Both the position numbers and the translations under genes were made by a program. DNA of 64,000 nucleotides from Engraulis encrasicolus (Eukaryota; Chordata; Actinopteri; Clupeiformes; Engraulidae): contig NC_085876.1 in assembly GCF_034702125.1 (NCBI RefSeq), forward strand, positions 1-64,000, given 5' to 3'. The notes beneath the pieces are model-generated. The model had not been told where the DNA came from, ran no database searches, and saw only the letters and a list, made by a program, of their open reading frames with translations. How positions within the stretch are numbered: the stretch's first letter is position 1; each line of letters opens with the position of its first letter. This document shows, in pieces, positions 32,955 through 44,185 of the stretch.

Positions 32955-34979
32955 ACCTGTGTGAAGTTGGCACCCCATATGTTGAAAATCTGATTAAAAG
33001 CATTTTGGTTCGATTGTGCATCGTTTGTGCACGATTGTGCAGGCAAAATGAGCGTTTGTGCACAAACCCTCTTTAAGATATTTACATTTTAAGAGGTTGG
33101 TGACCTTCACTCAGCACCCCATTAACCTCCAAATGACTCAAAATTGGTTGGAATCGTTTGTGCTTCGTCTGTGCACGTTTGTGCAGGCAAAACTAATGTT
33201 TGTGCACAAACCGTTTTTATGTTATTTAACTTTTAATTTTTTGAAAGTAGGTCACTCAGCACCCCATTAACATCCAAATTACTTCAAAATGGTTGGAATC
33301 GTTTGTGCATCGTTTGTGCACGTTTGTGCAGGCAAAATTAACGTTTGTGCACAAATCGTTTTTATGCTATTTAACTTTTAATTTTTCAAAAGTAGGTCAC
33401 TCAGCACCCCGTCAACCTCCAGACTGATCCTCCATTGAGGCAGTCGGTTAATATGCAAAATAGGGAGGCAGAGCACTCGGAGGGTCACAGGCAGCCTCAA
33501 AATGAATGGCAGTGAACTCGGAGGGTCACAGGCAGCCTCAAAATGAATGGCAGTGAACGAGTCTGGGGAAACTTCCTTCAAAGTTCACAGCCTACCTCGT
33601 GAATTCAGGGAAATGACAAAAAAGTGGGGCAAACATAGGTACATCCAGATGACCACGAGCACTTGTAGAATCCACAGTCCCCCCCCCCCCATTTTTTAGT
33701 TATTTAACTTTTAATTTTGTGAAAGTAGGTCACTCAGCACCCCGTCAACCTCCAAATAACTCAAAAATGGTTGGGCATTATGTGGCCCTCTGTCGGCGAT
33801 CCTCATGTAGATGGGAGTAATATGATGACCTTGCCAAAAAATTTACAATGGCCTGTTACAAGTCTGTCATCCTACCGCATGTTGTCATCTATACCAAAGA
33901 TTGATTTTGTTCAACAAGACTACTTAAAAAACTAATAAAAACTGCCCTGAATGAGGGAAATTTTGAGGGCATATATTCCCATTTGAGGTTCGTCACAAAT
34001 CCGTCCTCCACACGTTTGAATTACTGCTGCTTTTGTTGGTCATAACATGCAGAGGCAGCTTGAATGGTTTGGAGCAACCCACAGCCTGCTGTTTTGAATC
34101 TTGCTCTGCCAGACAAAATGTTTCATTTTCTAGTCTGCCTTGTTTATACCAGGCCCGTTAGAGTGTGATCAGTTCTGCCAGTTTTATTGTTGGTTTCACA
34201 TGTTCACACGTTGTTGTGCCGTTTGTCCAAATAAATGATTCAACACTTCATAGTTGCCAGACATTTTGTCTTATATATTCTTCAGATAAAGTGCTGTTTG
34301 TTTTCCTGCTCAGATCATTTCTATTTATAGCATCCATAAAGAAACATGGCAATAGTACAAAAAAGTAGAAAATCCATAATCCATATAATCATTAAGGATG
34401 ACATATTGTACACAAGAAAATCGGGGTGCTGAGTGACTTTCACAAAATTAAAAGTTAAATGACTAGAAAATGGGGGGGGCTGTGGATTCTACAAGTGCTC
34501 GTGGTCATCTGTTTGTCCCACTTTTTTGAAGTGTGAAGTGTGAAGAGGGTCACTGCCATTCATTTTGAGGCTGCCTGTGACCCTCCGAGTGCTCCGCCTC
34601 CCTATTTTGCATATGAACCGACTGCCTCAATGGAGGATCAGTCTGGAGGTTGACGGGGTGCTGAGTGACCTACTTTTGAAAAATTAAAAGTTAAATAACA
34701 TAAAAACGGTTTGTGCACAAACATTAGTTTTGCCTGCACAAACATGCACAAACGTGCACAAACGAAGCACAAACGATTCCAACCATTTTTGAGTCATTTG
34801 GAGGTTAATGGGGTGCTGAGTGACCTAAGGTCACCAACCTCTTAAAATGTAAATATCTTAAAGAGGGTTTGTGCACAAACGCTCATTTTGCCTGCACAAT
34901 CGTGCACAAACGATGCACAATCGAACCAAAATGCTTTTAATCAGATTTTCAACATATGGGGTGCCAACTTCACACAGGT
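32955..34979. mobile_element. Foldback transposon with tandem-repeat TIRs (2.0 kb)
   Basis: Outer ends ACCTGTGTGAAGTTGGCACC and its complement are perfect. GTGAAAGCA (32946-32954) and GTGAAAGCG (34980-34988) are a 9-bp duplication with one mismatch. The left arm (to about 33745) has four tandem units with a 144-145-bp period (GCACCCC at 32970, 33114, 33259, 33404), each with GTTTGTGCA..GTGCAGGCAAAA..GTTTGTGCACAAA; the right arm (from about 34424) mirrors them. The 680-bp centre shows no transposase. Long TIRs of direct repeats with a 9-bp duplication recall Drosophila FB elements and the Mutator superfamily; that assignment is inference. Confidence 0.85.
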
Positions 34980-34988
34980 GTGAAAGCG

Positions 34989-35613
34989 CGCCTAAAGTTG
35001 TCGCACCAACAGAAGCACCGCCCCCCTCCTCCTCCCCTCTCATCACGCACACTCCCACGACCACTTTCAAGAAAAAGTCTAGCTTTATCCCACCAAGAAA
35101 CCGCAATGCATCCCTCGACACATGCTGTCGTTTGGTGGAGAATGATGTTCAGTGTCTTCTCAAAAAGAAGAAAGAATACAAAGTTTACAACAACTTGGCG
35201 AAAGAAGAGAGGGCAGCGTTACAGGATTTGGGCAGGGACAACAATATTATTGTGCGCCCTGCGGATAAGGGCGGCGCGATTATTTTACAAAATGCTGCTG
35301 ATTATGAAATGCTAATTAAAAGGCAACTAACAGACTCTGCGTTCTACGAAAAGTTGCACTCTGACCCGACAAAGAGACTCAAATCTCCGCTCTGCGTTGG
35401 GGTCTAAAGATTCTCTCTGTCGTGCTGCTATTTCACGGTAGCGACCTTCTCGCCGAACGTTAACCCTTACCTGGCACATCATCGAGTCGGACCCAGCGCT
35501 CAAAAAGCTTTCCCGGAAAAACCACGAGTGGTCTTCAAACGCCCACCAAATCTAAGGGACACTTTGTTAAAAAAGCGACATGCGCCCCCATCTCACACCC
35601 ACTCTCCCTCCTA
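34989..35613 (+). pseudogene. Penelope-like reverse transcriptase, middle fragments with core deleted
   Basis: Open to 35407: SSFIPPRNRNASLDT, AKEERAALQDLGRDNNIIV, RPADKGGAIIL and LIKRQLTDSAFYEKLHSDPT. NIIVRPADKGG is the hallmark block at the front of the Penelope reverse transcriptase. After the stop, ARVVFKRPPNLRDTLLKKR-type sequence (about 35525-35580) belongs to the region behind the catalytic domain. The palm with the catalytic Asp residues is missing, so several hundred residues have been deleted. Confidence 0.75.
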
Positions 35614-35943
35614 TACTCATGAACGGCCATCCGGGTACTTTGCTCTTAAATTTGCGTTACGCCCCTTTATGGGTGAAAACAAACCGAATGTCTCATTGAC
35701 TTACATGCTACATCGGCTAACCTAAATGAACAGATTCCATGCTTCAGCCACGGCTGTTTGGCTATATTATTTGAACAGCCGGCAACACAACACGTTTTCG
35801 GCATGTTGCGCGTGAACAACGCTTGTCTACAGGTCCGTATCTTTCGTTTATCGAACCCCAACATTACCAATTGACTTGTATGAGTTGTTTTCCCCCATAA
35901 ATGGGCGTAACGCACATGGAAAACGTCACGCCGTTCATGAGTA
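35614..35943. mobile_element. MITE in the Penelope-like element (330 bp)
   Basis: Begins TACTCATGAACGGCC and ends GCCGTTCATGAGTA; TTGCGTTACGCCCCTTTATG near 35652 is mirrored by GGGCGTAACGCACATGG near 35903. It separates the linker from the GIY-YIG part of the element. Superfamily unknown. Confidence 0.7.
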
Positions 35944-36278
35944 TGCCAGATGGCAATTACAGGTGCGGTAACTGTGCACAATGCTCATACATGCACAGGT
36001 GCAAATATTTCAACCATCCACACACGGAGGAAAACATATCCATACGGGGTGCCATCACTTGTAGCACCACACATGTCGTATACCTCATCCGGTGCCCCTG
36101 TGGTCTAGCCTCTGTTGGAAAAACGACCCCACACAGTGAGCGCATTGAGATACATTGGTATGGAGAAAGTTAATAGCTCATTAAGGGGAGGTGACCGGGA
36201 CAAAAAACTTTTACAGCGGGAAACCCTCTGGATTTATATCCTCAACACGATGTCCCCCGTGGCCTGAATGAGGAATGA
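35944..36278 (+). pseudogene. Penelope-like GIY-YIG endonuclease fragment
   Basis: PDGNYRCGNCAQCSYM (zinc-binding Cys cluster), YFNHPHTEENISIRGAITC, THVVYLIRCPCGLASVGKT (the GIY-YIG strand pair, with Y of YVG changed to S) and, after a frame break near 36170, RDRDKKLLQRETLWIYILNT and PRGLNEE with a TGA at 36276. These are the C-terminal blocks of Penelope-like proteins, which use this nuclease to nick target DNA. Confidence 0.8.
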
Positions 36279-36787
36279 GGAACCTTGTGGTGCAGCAATT
36301 TTTACCCAGGCCAACAGTGTGGACAATTTGCTGTCACATTATTGTGTTTTTTTTATGTATATACCACTTCCAAACAACACCAGCTCTCAATATGACTAAA
36401 ATACTCATACTCATCATATTAGATTAAGATTATGTAGTAGATTATAGTACAGATAATAGATATACAGTAGATTTCTATGAATGTGTTGCATTTTTGAGTG
36501 GCGGTGTTGTCATTTTCACCCGTACATAACAAAACAAAGCAATGTTTTGTAACGTTATTTCCCCGTTGTTACTTAATTCCCAACCCCTCAGCCCAAACCA
36601 GAGAATGCAGTGACTATATCCTATTAGAATTAGATTATGCAGTAGATTATAGTACAGACAATAGATATACAGTAGATTTCTATGAATGTGTTACATTTTT
36701 TAAGTGGCGGTTTAGTCAAAGTTATGTTTTGTAATGTTATTTTCCCATTGTCATTCTATACTTAATTCCCCACCCCTCACCCCTCAG
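36279..36787 (+). repeat. NT5C1A intron end with 196-bp tandem duplication
   Basis: About 36421-36617 and 36618-36813 are tandem copies: ATTATAGTACAGA.AATAGATATACAGTAGATTTCT, GAATGTGTT.CATTTTT and the acceptor with exon start are shared. The upstream copy includes CCCCTCAG and the first 26 exon bases (36592-36617), an exact match to 36788-36813. Use of that decoy acceptor would read nine exon codons, then TCC TAT TAG, a stop. Confidence 0.85.
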
Positions 36788-36955
36788 CCCAAACCAGAGA
36801 ATGCAGTGACTATTGCTGTCTCATCCCGGGTGCTCTTCCGCACAGAGAAAGAGCAAAAGGTGTTTGACCAGATGGGAATCGAAGAGTATCTGCGATTTCA
36901 AGTGGAGCACGAAAACGAGCCGTTTGCCCCGGGGCCAGCGTTCCCATTTGTCAAG
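36788..36955 (+). CDS. nt5c1a: NT5C1A, cytosolic 5'-nucleotidase IA, exon (N-terminal part)
   Basis: Cytosolic 5'-nucleotidase IA hydrolyses AMP to adenosine and phosphate in the cytosol. The exon is bounded by a pyrimidine-rich acceptor ending CCCCTCAG and by AAG with donor GTGACC. It encodes 56 residues in phase 0: [20 protein letters not shown], then [32 protein letters not shown]. This is highly characteristic of the conserved N-terminal half of the family, closer to IA ([15 protein letters not shown]) than to IB as far as I can judge. The N-terminal exon was not found in the window. Read-through into the AC-rich intron is non-coding. The donor GTGACC is weaker than GTRAGT. Confidence 0.9.
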
Positions 36956-36960
36956 GTGAC

Positions 36961-36988
36961 CCACACACACACGCACACACACACACAC
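36961..36988. repeat. Short (AC)n run at the exon's donor side
   Basis: About 14 AC units with one CG break, starting six bases after the donor GT. Confidence 0.9.
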
Positions 36989-37044
36989 TATGCACAGAAA
37001 TCTTTTGCGATCTCCTGAATGGCCAAACCCAACCCAACCCAACC

Positions 37045-37202
37045 CATCTTTCAACACATGCTGTTTATTCATCGACATTATTAAGCGGGCTTGCATAGGA
37101 AGTCTCGCTTCTAGTCATCTCTAAGTCACGTTTATTATTAGTAGTGGTAGTATTAAGCGGCCTTGAATAGCAAGTCCCACTTCTAGTAATCTCTACGTCG
37201 TG

Positions 37203-37235
<33 letters not shown>

Positions 37236-37310
37236 AAGTGGGATTGCTATAGCAAGTCCCACTTACAGTAATCTCTAAGTCCTGTTACTTGCTTGCTTGC
37301 TTGTTTCTTG
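37045..37310. repeat. About 85-110-bp tandem repeat, three units
   Basis: TTAAGCGG(G/C)CTTG..TAG.AAGTC.C.CTTCTAGT.ATCTCTA is repeated at about 37080, 37155 and 37240, with (ATT)n runs between (37200-37233). A related AGCCCGCTTCCAGC piece is at 41610. Confidence 0.75.
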
Positions 37311-37399
37311 TGCAGGTCTGTAAAAATTGAAAAAGTATCTCCTCCTTGGCCTTTTGAGATAGAGACACCGTTCAAACACTGAAACGACCGACTCGGCTT

Positions 37400-38080
37400 G
37401 GAGATGATTTGTTCTGCTATAGAGAGTCCGTGTCTCTTGTCAGTTTTTTTTTTTTTTTTTTTGTCGATTTTGTGCCAGTTTGGGTCCCCATAGAAAACAA
37501 TGGTGGAATGCTCAGGTGGAAGGTTCCAACACTCGAGACACCAGCTTTTTCGTTCATAAAGCATCAACACTTTCACCTAGAAGTTTGGTTGAAACTTTGA
37601 TAGAGAGCTCTGGAATATGACGCCAAATGATAAAAAAGGCCTTGTCCCAACTCCGATTACTTTTTAAACGACAGCGATGTGAAAAACCCAATGGCAGTGT
37701 CCTATCCATTTTCAAGTTTCTGTATTTTGAGGTCGGCGCATCTGCCTCAAGAGGTCAATTTTTTGACGGAACCATTTAACCTATAAACTTGGTTCAAACT
37801 TTGTTAGAGAGATCTGGGATAGGACGCCAACCGTTGAAAAGGCCATGTGCCAATTATTTTTACTTTTTTAACAACAGCGAGTTAAAAAATATAAACTCTA
37901 ATGATTTAGCAGTCTGCTTTGGCATCACCATATTAACTGCCAAAGACGGAATCAGAACAGGTGTTGCCAATTAAGGGTTCCATTCCTAACTGTCAGTTTC
38001 TGAACATTCCATTCTTAATGACCACCTGTGTAGGATTCTAGAACCCTACTGTACAGCACTTCTAGGCAATGTCATATTCC
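37400..38080. repeat. Roughly 200-bp imperfect tandem repeat, two units
   Basis: The blocks at 37578-37690 and 37778-37885 share AA.TTGGTT.AAACTTTG.TAGAGAG.TCTGG.ATA.GACGCCAA and AAAAAGGCC.TGT.CCAA. Non-coding; origin unknown. Confidence 0.6.
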
Positions 38081-40232
38081 TTATGTTTACATGAGACATT
38101 TAACCCTTGTGTTGTGTTCATAAGCTGCATACACCTGTGGTGTTCGGGTCATTTTTGACCTGTGATAACAAAACTCAGCTATAAAATACCTAAAAACACT
38201 AGTTATCATCAAATATTGTTTTTCATCTCATGGCTAACTTGGTATGTATTCATATCCATGGAAATATTACTTGATGTATTCATCTTCTTGACTTTAAAGA
38301 TCTTTTATCTTACATTATGCAAATCGTTTTTGATGACCAAAACTATCAAAATCTGCATAAATTCATACCTCCCAAATTGATACAATTAGTGATTATGTTG
38401 TCCATGTATTACAGCTGATATGAGAGTACAACAACCCCCAAATTTATTTTATTAGTTTTTCTCTAATATTAAAAAATATCATCAATACTGACATTTGTGG
38501 TAGCAGGATAAAGACCAAATGTCAACTAAATTAGTTTTTCAGTGCATAAAATTAATGTTTAAATATGTCGACTTGGTGTTTTTCAATATTTATATGATTT
38601 TAGTGTGGTAAATATACAAAATAACAATTCTGTCACAGTCACAGCTATTCCGCCAATCTAATGCAAAGGTATTGGAAATGAACACCTTAATGAACATGAA
38701 AAAAGTCACACTATTCATCTGAATCCCCTATGCCATGAACATGGACCATTATGTCATTGCCACATCAACTTTATGGAAAGTATAAGACCAGTTCTACAGG
38801 TTTGGGTGCCATTATGAATTTTTGATACGTTTTTTGGAAAAAATGATGTGCAAAAATGTAGTTTGCAAACAAATGTGCAAAAAATCTCTAATGCAGAAAT
38901 GGATTCCCTGACTATGAAAACATATGAGTAGACACCAGAAATACATCTGTACTCCTTTCACAACAGGAGATATGACATATTGTAGTGTATGGGACTGTCC
39001 GGCGGCCATATTGGATTTGTAATATCAAAAAGCTGGCGAAAAAAAAGTTTAGGCAAGAAATATATTTTCCTCACCATAAATCACCAAACTGAAGACAAAG
39101 GGAAGGCAACAGCTTTTCAGAAATGCATACAACAACCAAAAATCTATACCGGGTCAATTTTGACCCCCGAACACCACAGATGTAACTTTTTTTTTTTGGA
39201 CCTTTAACATTTACTAAAATGATAAAACATATTTTTTTGTGTTGAAATGATTGTGACTGAGGATTAGATGAAGCCTTATTCCAAGAAAATAAAGTAAAGT
39301 GTGTTTTTTTCACACTAAAACTTGAAAACGGGTCAAAAATGACCCGAACACAACATAAGGGTTAAATCTGATTTAACACACTTTAAATCTGATTAAAACT
39401 TAATTCCGCTCTAAAAACACATGTAAACACTTACCGAACCGGAATTAAGTTTATTCAGATTTAAACTTATTACAACCTATTTGCTACGTGTACATGATGT
39501 TTTTAAGTCCGATTTAATAAATGCGATTTAAATAGATCGGATTAAGAGTTATTTTGCGATGTGTACACATGGCACTTTCACTTAAATGCGATTAAACGTC
39601 TGGGGAAAATAAAGCATTGCGATTGGACTGAGGACGCACGTGCTGAGCGTGGGCGTGGTCCAATGCCACCAAGATGCAGGTCATCTTCCCCACGAAAATC
39701 GTTGCCTCAGGCGGACTGAAATCACAACATTTCCCCCTTTCTCCCTGGATCATTTACAATGCTACATTAGCTACCCTGTTAGCATAGAAAAACGAGTGGT
39801 CAAATAGTAATGTGGAGTAACTTTGTTGTGCTTCATTACTTCGTGTGGCACTTTTACATCAATATATGGAAGCCACAACATTTATAGTCGCTTAGGGACT
39901 TTAAATTAAGCAAAACTTTCATGTGAAAATTAACAGGAAGTGCCGCCATGTTTTTCTCACTGGCAAAGAGCACGGTCTCTTGGCGCCATCATGTGGTCAA
40001 CGAGCATGCGTGGAACGACTGGATTTATTGTAATTCCGAATAAAAGATTACATGACAGAGGAACGTGTTTAATCGGATTTAAAAGAGGATTAAACCACCC
40101 ACTTTAATCGGACTTAAGTTTAAATCAGAATAAACTTAAATCCTGTTCGGTAAGTGTTTACATGATATTTTTATAGTGGAATTAAGATTTAAAGTGAGTT
40201 AAATCGGACTTAAGTGTCTCATGTAAACGCAT
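38081..40232. mobile_element. Long-TIR element carrying a piggyBac MITE
   Basis: The left end TGTTTACATGAGACA.TTAA and, after the nested MITE, ATTTAACACACTTTAAATCT, AATTCCGCT.TAAAAA and ATGTAAACACTTACCGAAC are matched in reverse at 40140-40232 (GTTCGGTAAGTGTTTACATG to TTAAGTGTCTCATGTAAACG). The centre (39500-40030) has AATCGGATTAA-type repeats and no transposase. Superfamily unknown. Confidence 0.75.
38104..39361. mobile_element. piggyBac-type MITE (1258 bp)
   Basis: TTAA flanks both ends (38100-38103, 39362-39365), the piggyBac target. TIRs are CCCTTGTGTTGTGTTC and GAACACAACATAAGGG. GGGTCATTTTTGACC at 38151 and GGTCAAAAATGACCC at 39331 are subterminal near-palindromes, and GGGTCAATTTTGACCC occurs again near 39150. 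No transposase frame. AT-rich interior. Confidence 0.88.
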
Positions 40233-40265
40233 AGATTGTCTTGCTTAGAATGCTCATAACAGCCA

Positions 40266-40340
40266 GCTGCTTGGTTCAGTGGTTAAGGTGTTGGTTTGAA
40301 GGTATGGAGGTTGTGAGTGTGAATCCCACTCTGACCCAAA
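40266..40340 (+). mobile_element. tRNA-like SINE head
   Basis: CTTGGTTCAGTGGTTAAGG resembles a polymerase III A box and GAGTGTGAATCCCACTC a B box with flanking stem, about 40 bases apart, as in a tRNA. The acceptor stem does not close, so it is a SINE remnant, not a tRNA gene. Confidence 0.5.
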
Positions 40341-40409
40341 CTGATTTTCAGATTCAATTATATACAGTGTACCTTTGCCAAGTTAAAATAGCATGTATGT
40401 TATTTAGTA

Positions 40410-40984
40410 TGGGGCACCTAAGTCTCCACCCCTTCCGGGCGGCTTCTGGGGCTGGCAACGGAAAAACTTTTGACTGGGCTGTAATAGACTGATCAAAGCT
40501 ATTTTCCGACCCACCTCGCATTTCCCCGTGGATCACACATATGCTGTGCCTCAGAATTAATAACAACCAATGGTGTGCTTGTTGACTTCACTTGGCAAGC
40601 GATTTTTGAGTTGTGAATGTGCAAAAATATGTAATTATTTGGACTACACAACAGACGTCGCATGTCCGACGTGCAGCCACTTAAGCCACGGTGCAGCGGT
40701 AGGGTTGGCTGTGCCTCGGTTCACGTCAGATATGCGAGGCGCAAGTGTAGTCTCCAACACAGTTTTGCACAAAAGCTAAAATAACGTTTCTTGCGTGCCG
40801 AAAATGAGTGGTCTTACGACGCAAATCCAAACCTTTCAAATTCACTGTCATCATATGTGAAATCCAGAGCACATGCCAAACGGGATGAGGATTTAGCTTG
40901 ACTTGCTCCATTGACTCGCATTCAAAATTTTGCGAGCTCCTGCCCCATGTATCGGAAGTAGAAGGGCGTGACTTAGGTGCCCCA
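40410..40984. mobile_element. MITE with TIR TGGGGCACCTAAGTC (copy B)
   Basis: 575 bp, ends TGGGGCACCTAAGTCTCC and GTGACTTAGGTGCCCCA, flanked by TA at 40408-40409 and 40985-40986. It is the inverted counterpart of the 30928-31898 copy and lacks the 387-bp Harbinger MITE. Confidence 0.88.
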
Positions 40985-40989
40985 TATCC

Positions 40990-41490
40990 CCGAAACCCGG
41001 AGCTCCAACACTTTCAAGATGGCTGAATTCAAGATGGCTGATTTTTTTCTTTAGCCCATAACTGACCGGATGGATGGATTTGTCCCAGATTCGATGTGAT
41101 AATGCTCTAGGGTAGGTACATGAACTATTTGGACTTTGGAGGCCATTTTCAACATTGCTGAATTCAAGATGGCTGAATTTTTGTTTGGCCCACAACTTCT
41201 GACAGGATGGATGGATTAGTCCTAAATTCGGCGTGATAATGCTCTAGGGTAGGTACATGAATTGATAATATTTTGGAGGCCAACACTTTCAAGATGGCTG
41301 AATTCAAGATGGCCGAATTTTGGTTTGGCCCGTAAGTTCTGACCGGGGGAATGGATTTGTCCCAGATTCTGTGTATTAATGTTCTAGGGTAGGTACCTGA
41401 ACTGATTAGATTTTGGAGGCCACTTTCAAGATGGCTGAATTGAAGATGGGCGAATTTTTTTTTGGCACTTCACTTCTGATTGGGTGAATG
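40990..41490. repeat. About 140-bp minisatellite (AAGATGGCTGAATT)
   Basis: Four units share CACTTTCAAGATGGCTGAAT, GGATTTGTCCCAGATTC.GTGT, AATG.TCTAGGGTAGGTAC and TTTGGAGGCCA. Units begin near 41010, 41150, 41285 and 41420. No coding sense. Confidence 0.85.
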
Positions 41491-41639
41491 GATTTTCCCC
41501 AACAGTTTTAGCTTTGTTTTTACAATAGCTGTTTGGTTTTAAGCCTAAGCAAGGCACTGATCTATGTATAGATATTAAATATACAACTGCTCAGCTCTGA
41601 CCCAAAAGGCAAGCCCGCTTCCAGCATTTTCTGCGAGAA

Positions 41640-41801
41640 TGCATTCTAGTTATTCATAACATCATTGACATTTTACACACACAAGCTCATGCACATGCAC
41701 ATGCACACACACACACACACACACACACGCCCACACACACACACACACATACACACACACGCCCACACACACACACGCCCACACACACACACACACACAC
41801 G

Positions 41802-41874
<73 letters not shown>

Positions 41875-42117
41875 AGGGGGGATTGGATATATTCTTCATT
41901 TTCCTGTTAGTTAACCTTATTTCCCAATTTGACTTCAACTGTATTGTTTTTAAGTTGCATGCTGCATCCTGACTCCCAAAACAGCCATGTAGGGCACTAA
42001 TACAGTATGATCTGCTTTTATTCATGACATTATTATGCTTTTATTCATGACATCATTGGCATTTAACACACACAAGCACAAGCATATGCACATGCACATG
42101 CACATGCACATGCACAC
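41640..42117. repeat. Tandem duplication with AC and ATGCAC microsatellites
   Basis: TTATTCATAACATCATTGACATTT (41650) recurs as TTATTCATGACATCATTGGC (42038). The first unit contains a long AC tract with CGCC interruptions (41673-41870); the second has CATGCA repeats (42085-42115). TTGTTTTTAAGTTGCATGCTG at 41944 recurs at 44507, so the second unit seems split by 42118-44490. Confidence 0.7.
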
Positions 42118-44185
42118 AGGCCCGGAGTGGACCCTTTTCTCAGTCCGGGAATTTAATTCAAATTCAGGCCACTCTGATACGGAGGACAAAATGCACGCCT
42201 CCCTCTTAGCATCTGACTTCCCTATAGCCTAGGCCTATTATTAAATTTAACAATTAAATTAAATGTAGGCCTACCGATTTTAATTAACAATTAAGAAGTA
42301 ATGTAGGCTTCATAGACAATTATTGATTGGTTGCCTATTTCATTTGGTCTTATTTTGATGCATTTTCAGCCATTAGTTCATCTAAAATCCTGCTACCCGT
42401 TTCCACTGTGGTCCTGGGCTCCATGCCTACTGCATTCTGCATACAGCCTATCCTTTCATTCACTTATTGGTTTACTTATTTAATTATGGCTTTGTTAAAT
42501 CATCTACACGATTTAATCTACACATATCATGGTTTTCTTCTGTAGACTATGCCATATTTTATAGGCCATCATAAACATCTATTTTGACTAACTCTCTTCC
42601 TCTACCTGGCCCTTCAATACTCCTGCCCTCATATAGATCATCTGGCCTGCTGCACTGATGCTAAAAATCATTCCATAAGCTAAAGAAGACATTTCATATT
42701 GAGTTGATGTTTGCGCACCTGTGGAAATGCTGCACGCTATAACAGCGAGACAAAATTGGCTACAGTTGCAGAGGAGCTAAAGCATGATGGCGACTTTGTA
42801 ACTGTCTATCAAAAACGACAAATGTAAGGATTCCGTTCCTTGAGGATATACACTGCAAGCATGGGATGTAGGCGAACGTGTCTGCATGTATTTGTGGCAT
42901 TGCAACTTGAAAATAGAATAGATTCCCGCGGGCGTGAAGGGGGGCAGTGAATGGTCATTCGCTAAGGGCTTTCATGATGCTGATTCCGTGGATAGAACGT
43001 GCAAACTCTCCAGTAATTAATTTTTAGAAAGACAACTAAACTGTCCCCGTGCGCGCGAACCAAGAGCAATATTGGTATACAGCACTTAGAAATGATTTAA
43101 ACAGCATGTTTGACGTGCATTTAATAACAAATAGCCTATTAACCTACAAATGTAATAGCCCCTGTTTAATATATCTATTGTGTTAATAACTGATAGTGCG
43201 CGCCGGTGGTAATGCAAGGTAATGCGCGATGAAACGTTTGGCAACTCTCTTCATCAAAAGGAATGTAGCCTAATGTAAAGCAACAAGTTTTGGTTCTTCT
43301 ATGAAAATAGGAATACACTTCTAAACCATAGCATAGGCCATGAAGCCTACATTGTGACATTTTAAAAGCTGACAGTAAGTTCACAGTTGATTTGACATTG
43401 CAAAACATCTCCACGTTATAGCCTATTTGCATAGGCTAGGGTCTAATATGTCTATTGCGTTAACCTGTGCACGCTTGTGGTAGGCTACAAATAAAGCGTG
43501 ATGAAACGTTTGGCAATCTGTTCATCAAAATGGTTAATTGGCATGTAAAGCAACAAGTTTTCGGTTCTTCTACAGAAATAGGAATGCACTTTAAAGCATA
43601 GATAATCCTATAGCCTACATTGTGACATTTTTAAAAGTTCACAGTAATTGCAGTTGTGACAGTTGCAAAGGCTCGCCACGTTATATGATAAAATTCACAA
43701 GCAGGCCAATTATCTATATCTCTTTCAGTAACCTACCAGCTTGTCTTGAGAAGATGTCAGTTAATTTGGCACATTTGGCTGCCACCTTCTTTCTTTTTTT
43801 ATTTTAGCCCTCTCCGTTCCGCCCAGCCTCTTTCTGCTTTCCATGACTGACGCTCTGTTTCGCGCCAGTGTGATTTAAAAAGACGAGCCTTGGGCCAAAC
43901 CATCTGAAACACGTGGGAGGGCTCGGGGGGAATTATGCTGCTTACATGGTAGTAGAACAACAGATTTTCTAGAAAGGGGCTCTGGACCTATTTAATCCAC
44001 TATGATGCCGCTGGTGGTTGCAACTTAATTGATATTAATGCAAGAATAAGACACAAAAAGTGACCCAAAAAAAAGTTAAAATTAGTTGTCGCCGTGGGCC
44101 ACGTCGATGGTTTGGGCCGGGAAAACTCCCGATCACTTTAATGTGCACCCCGGCTTTGCACACACATGCACGTTCACAAAAGGGC
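42118..44185. other. Unclassified insert with a 265-bp tandem duplication
   Basis: The blocks at about 43180-43440 and 43445-43700 share GATGAAACGTTTGGCAA, TTCATCAAAA, AAGCAACAAGTTTT, GTTCTTCTA, AATAGGAAT.CACTT and CCTACATTGTGACATTTT. No terminal repeats or coding frame recognised in the rest. Confidence 0.55.

Larger units (their letters stand above)
30621..36278 (+). mobile_element. Decayed Penelope-like retroelement with inverted 5' terminal repeat
   Basis: Penelope-like elements encode a telomerase-related reverse transcriptase and, at the C-terminus, a GIY-YIG endonuclease. Parts of both are here, ending in WIYILNTMSPRGLNEE and TGA at 36276-36278. At the 5' side, 30621-30700 is the reverse complement of 30900-30927 plus 31899-31948 (shared TATCAGACGC, CACCTGGCCTCAGAGAGGT, TGTGCATACTCTTAC), an inverted terminal repeat arrangement known for this class. 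Nested insertions: 30928-31898, 32955-34979 and 35614-35943. Confidence 0.75.

Noticed and set aside
40266..40340. Functional tRNA gene
   Set aside because: A- and B-box-like strings are present but the acceptor and anticodon stems do not pair; a SINE head is more likely.
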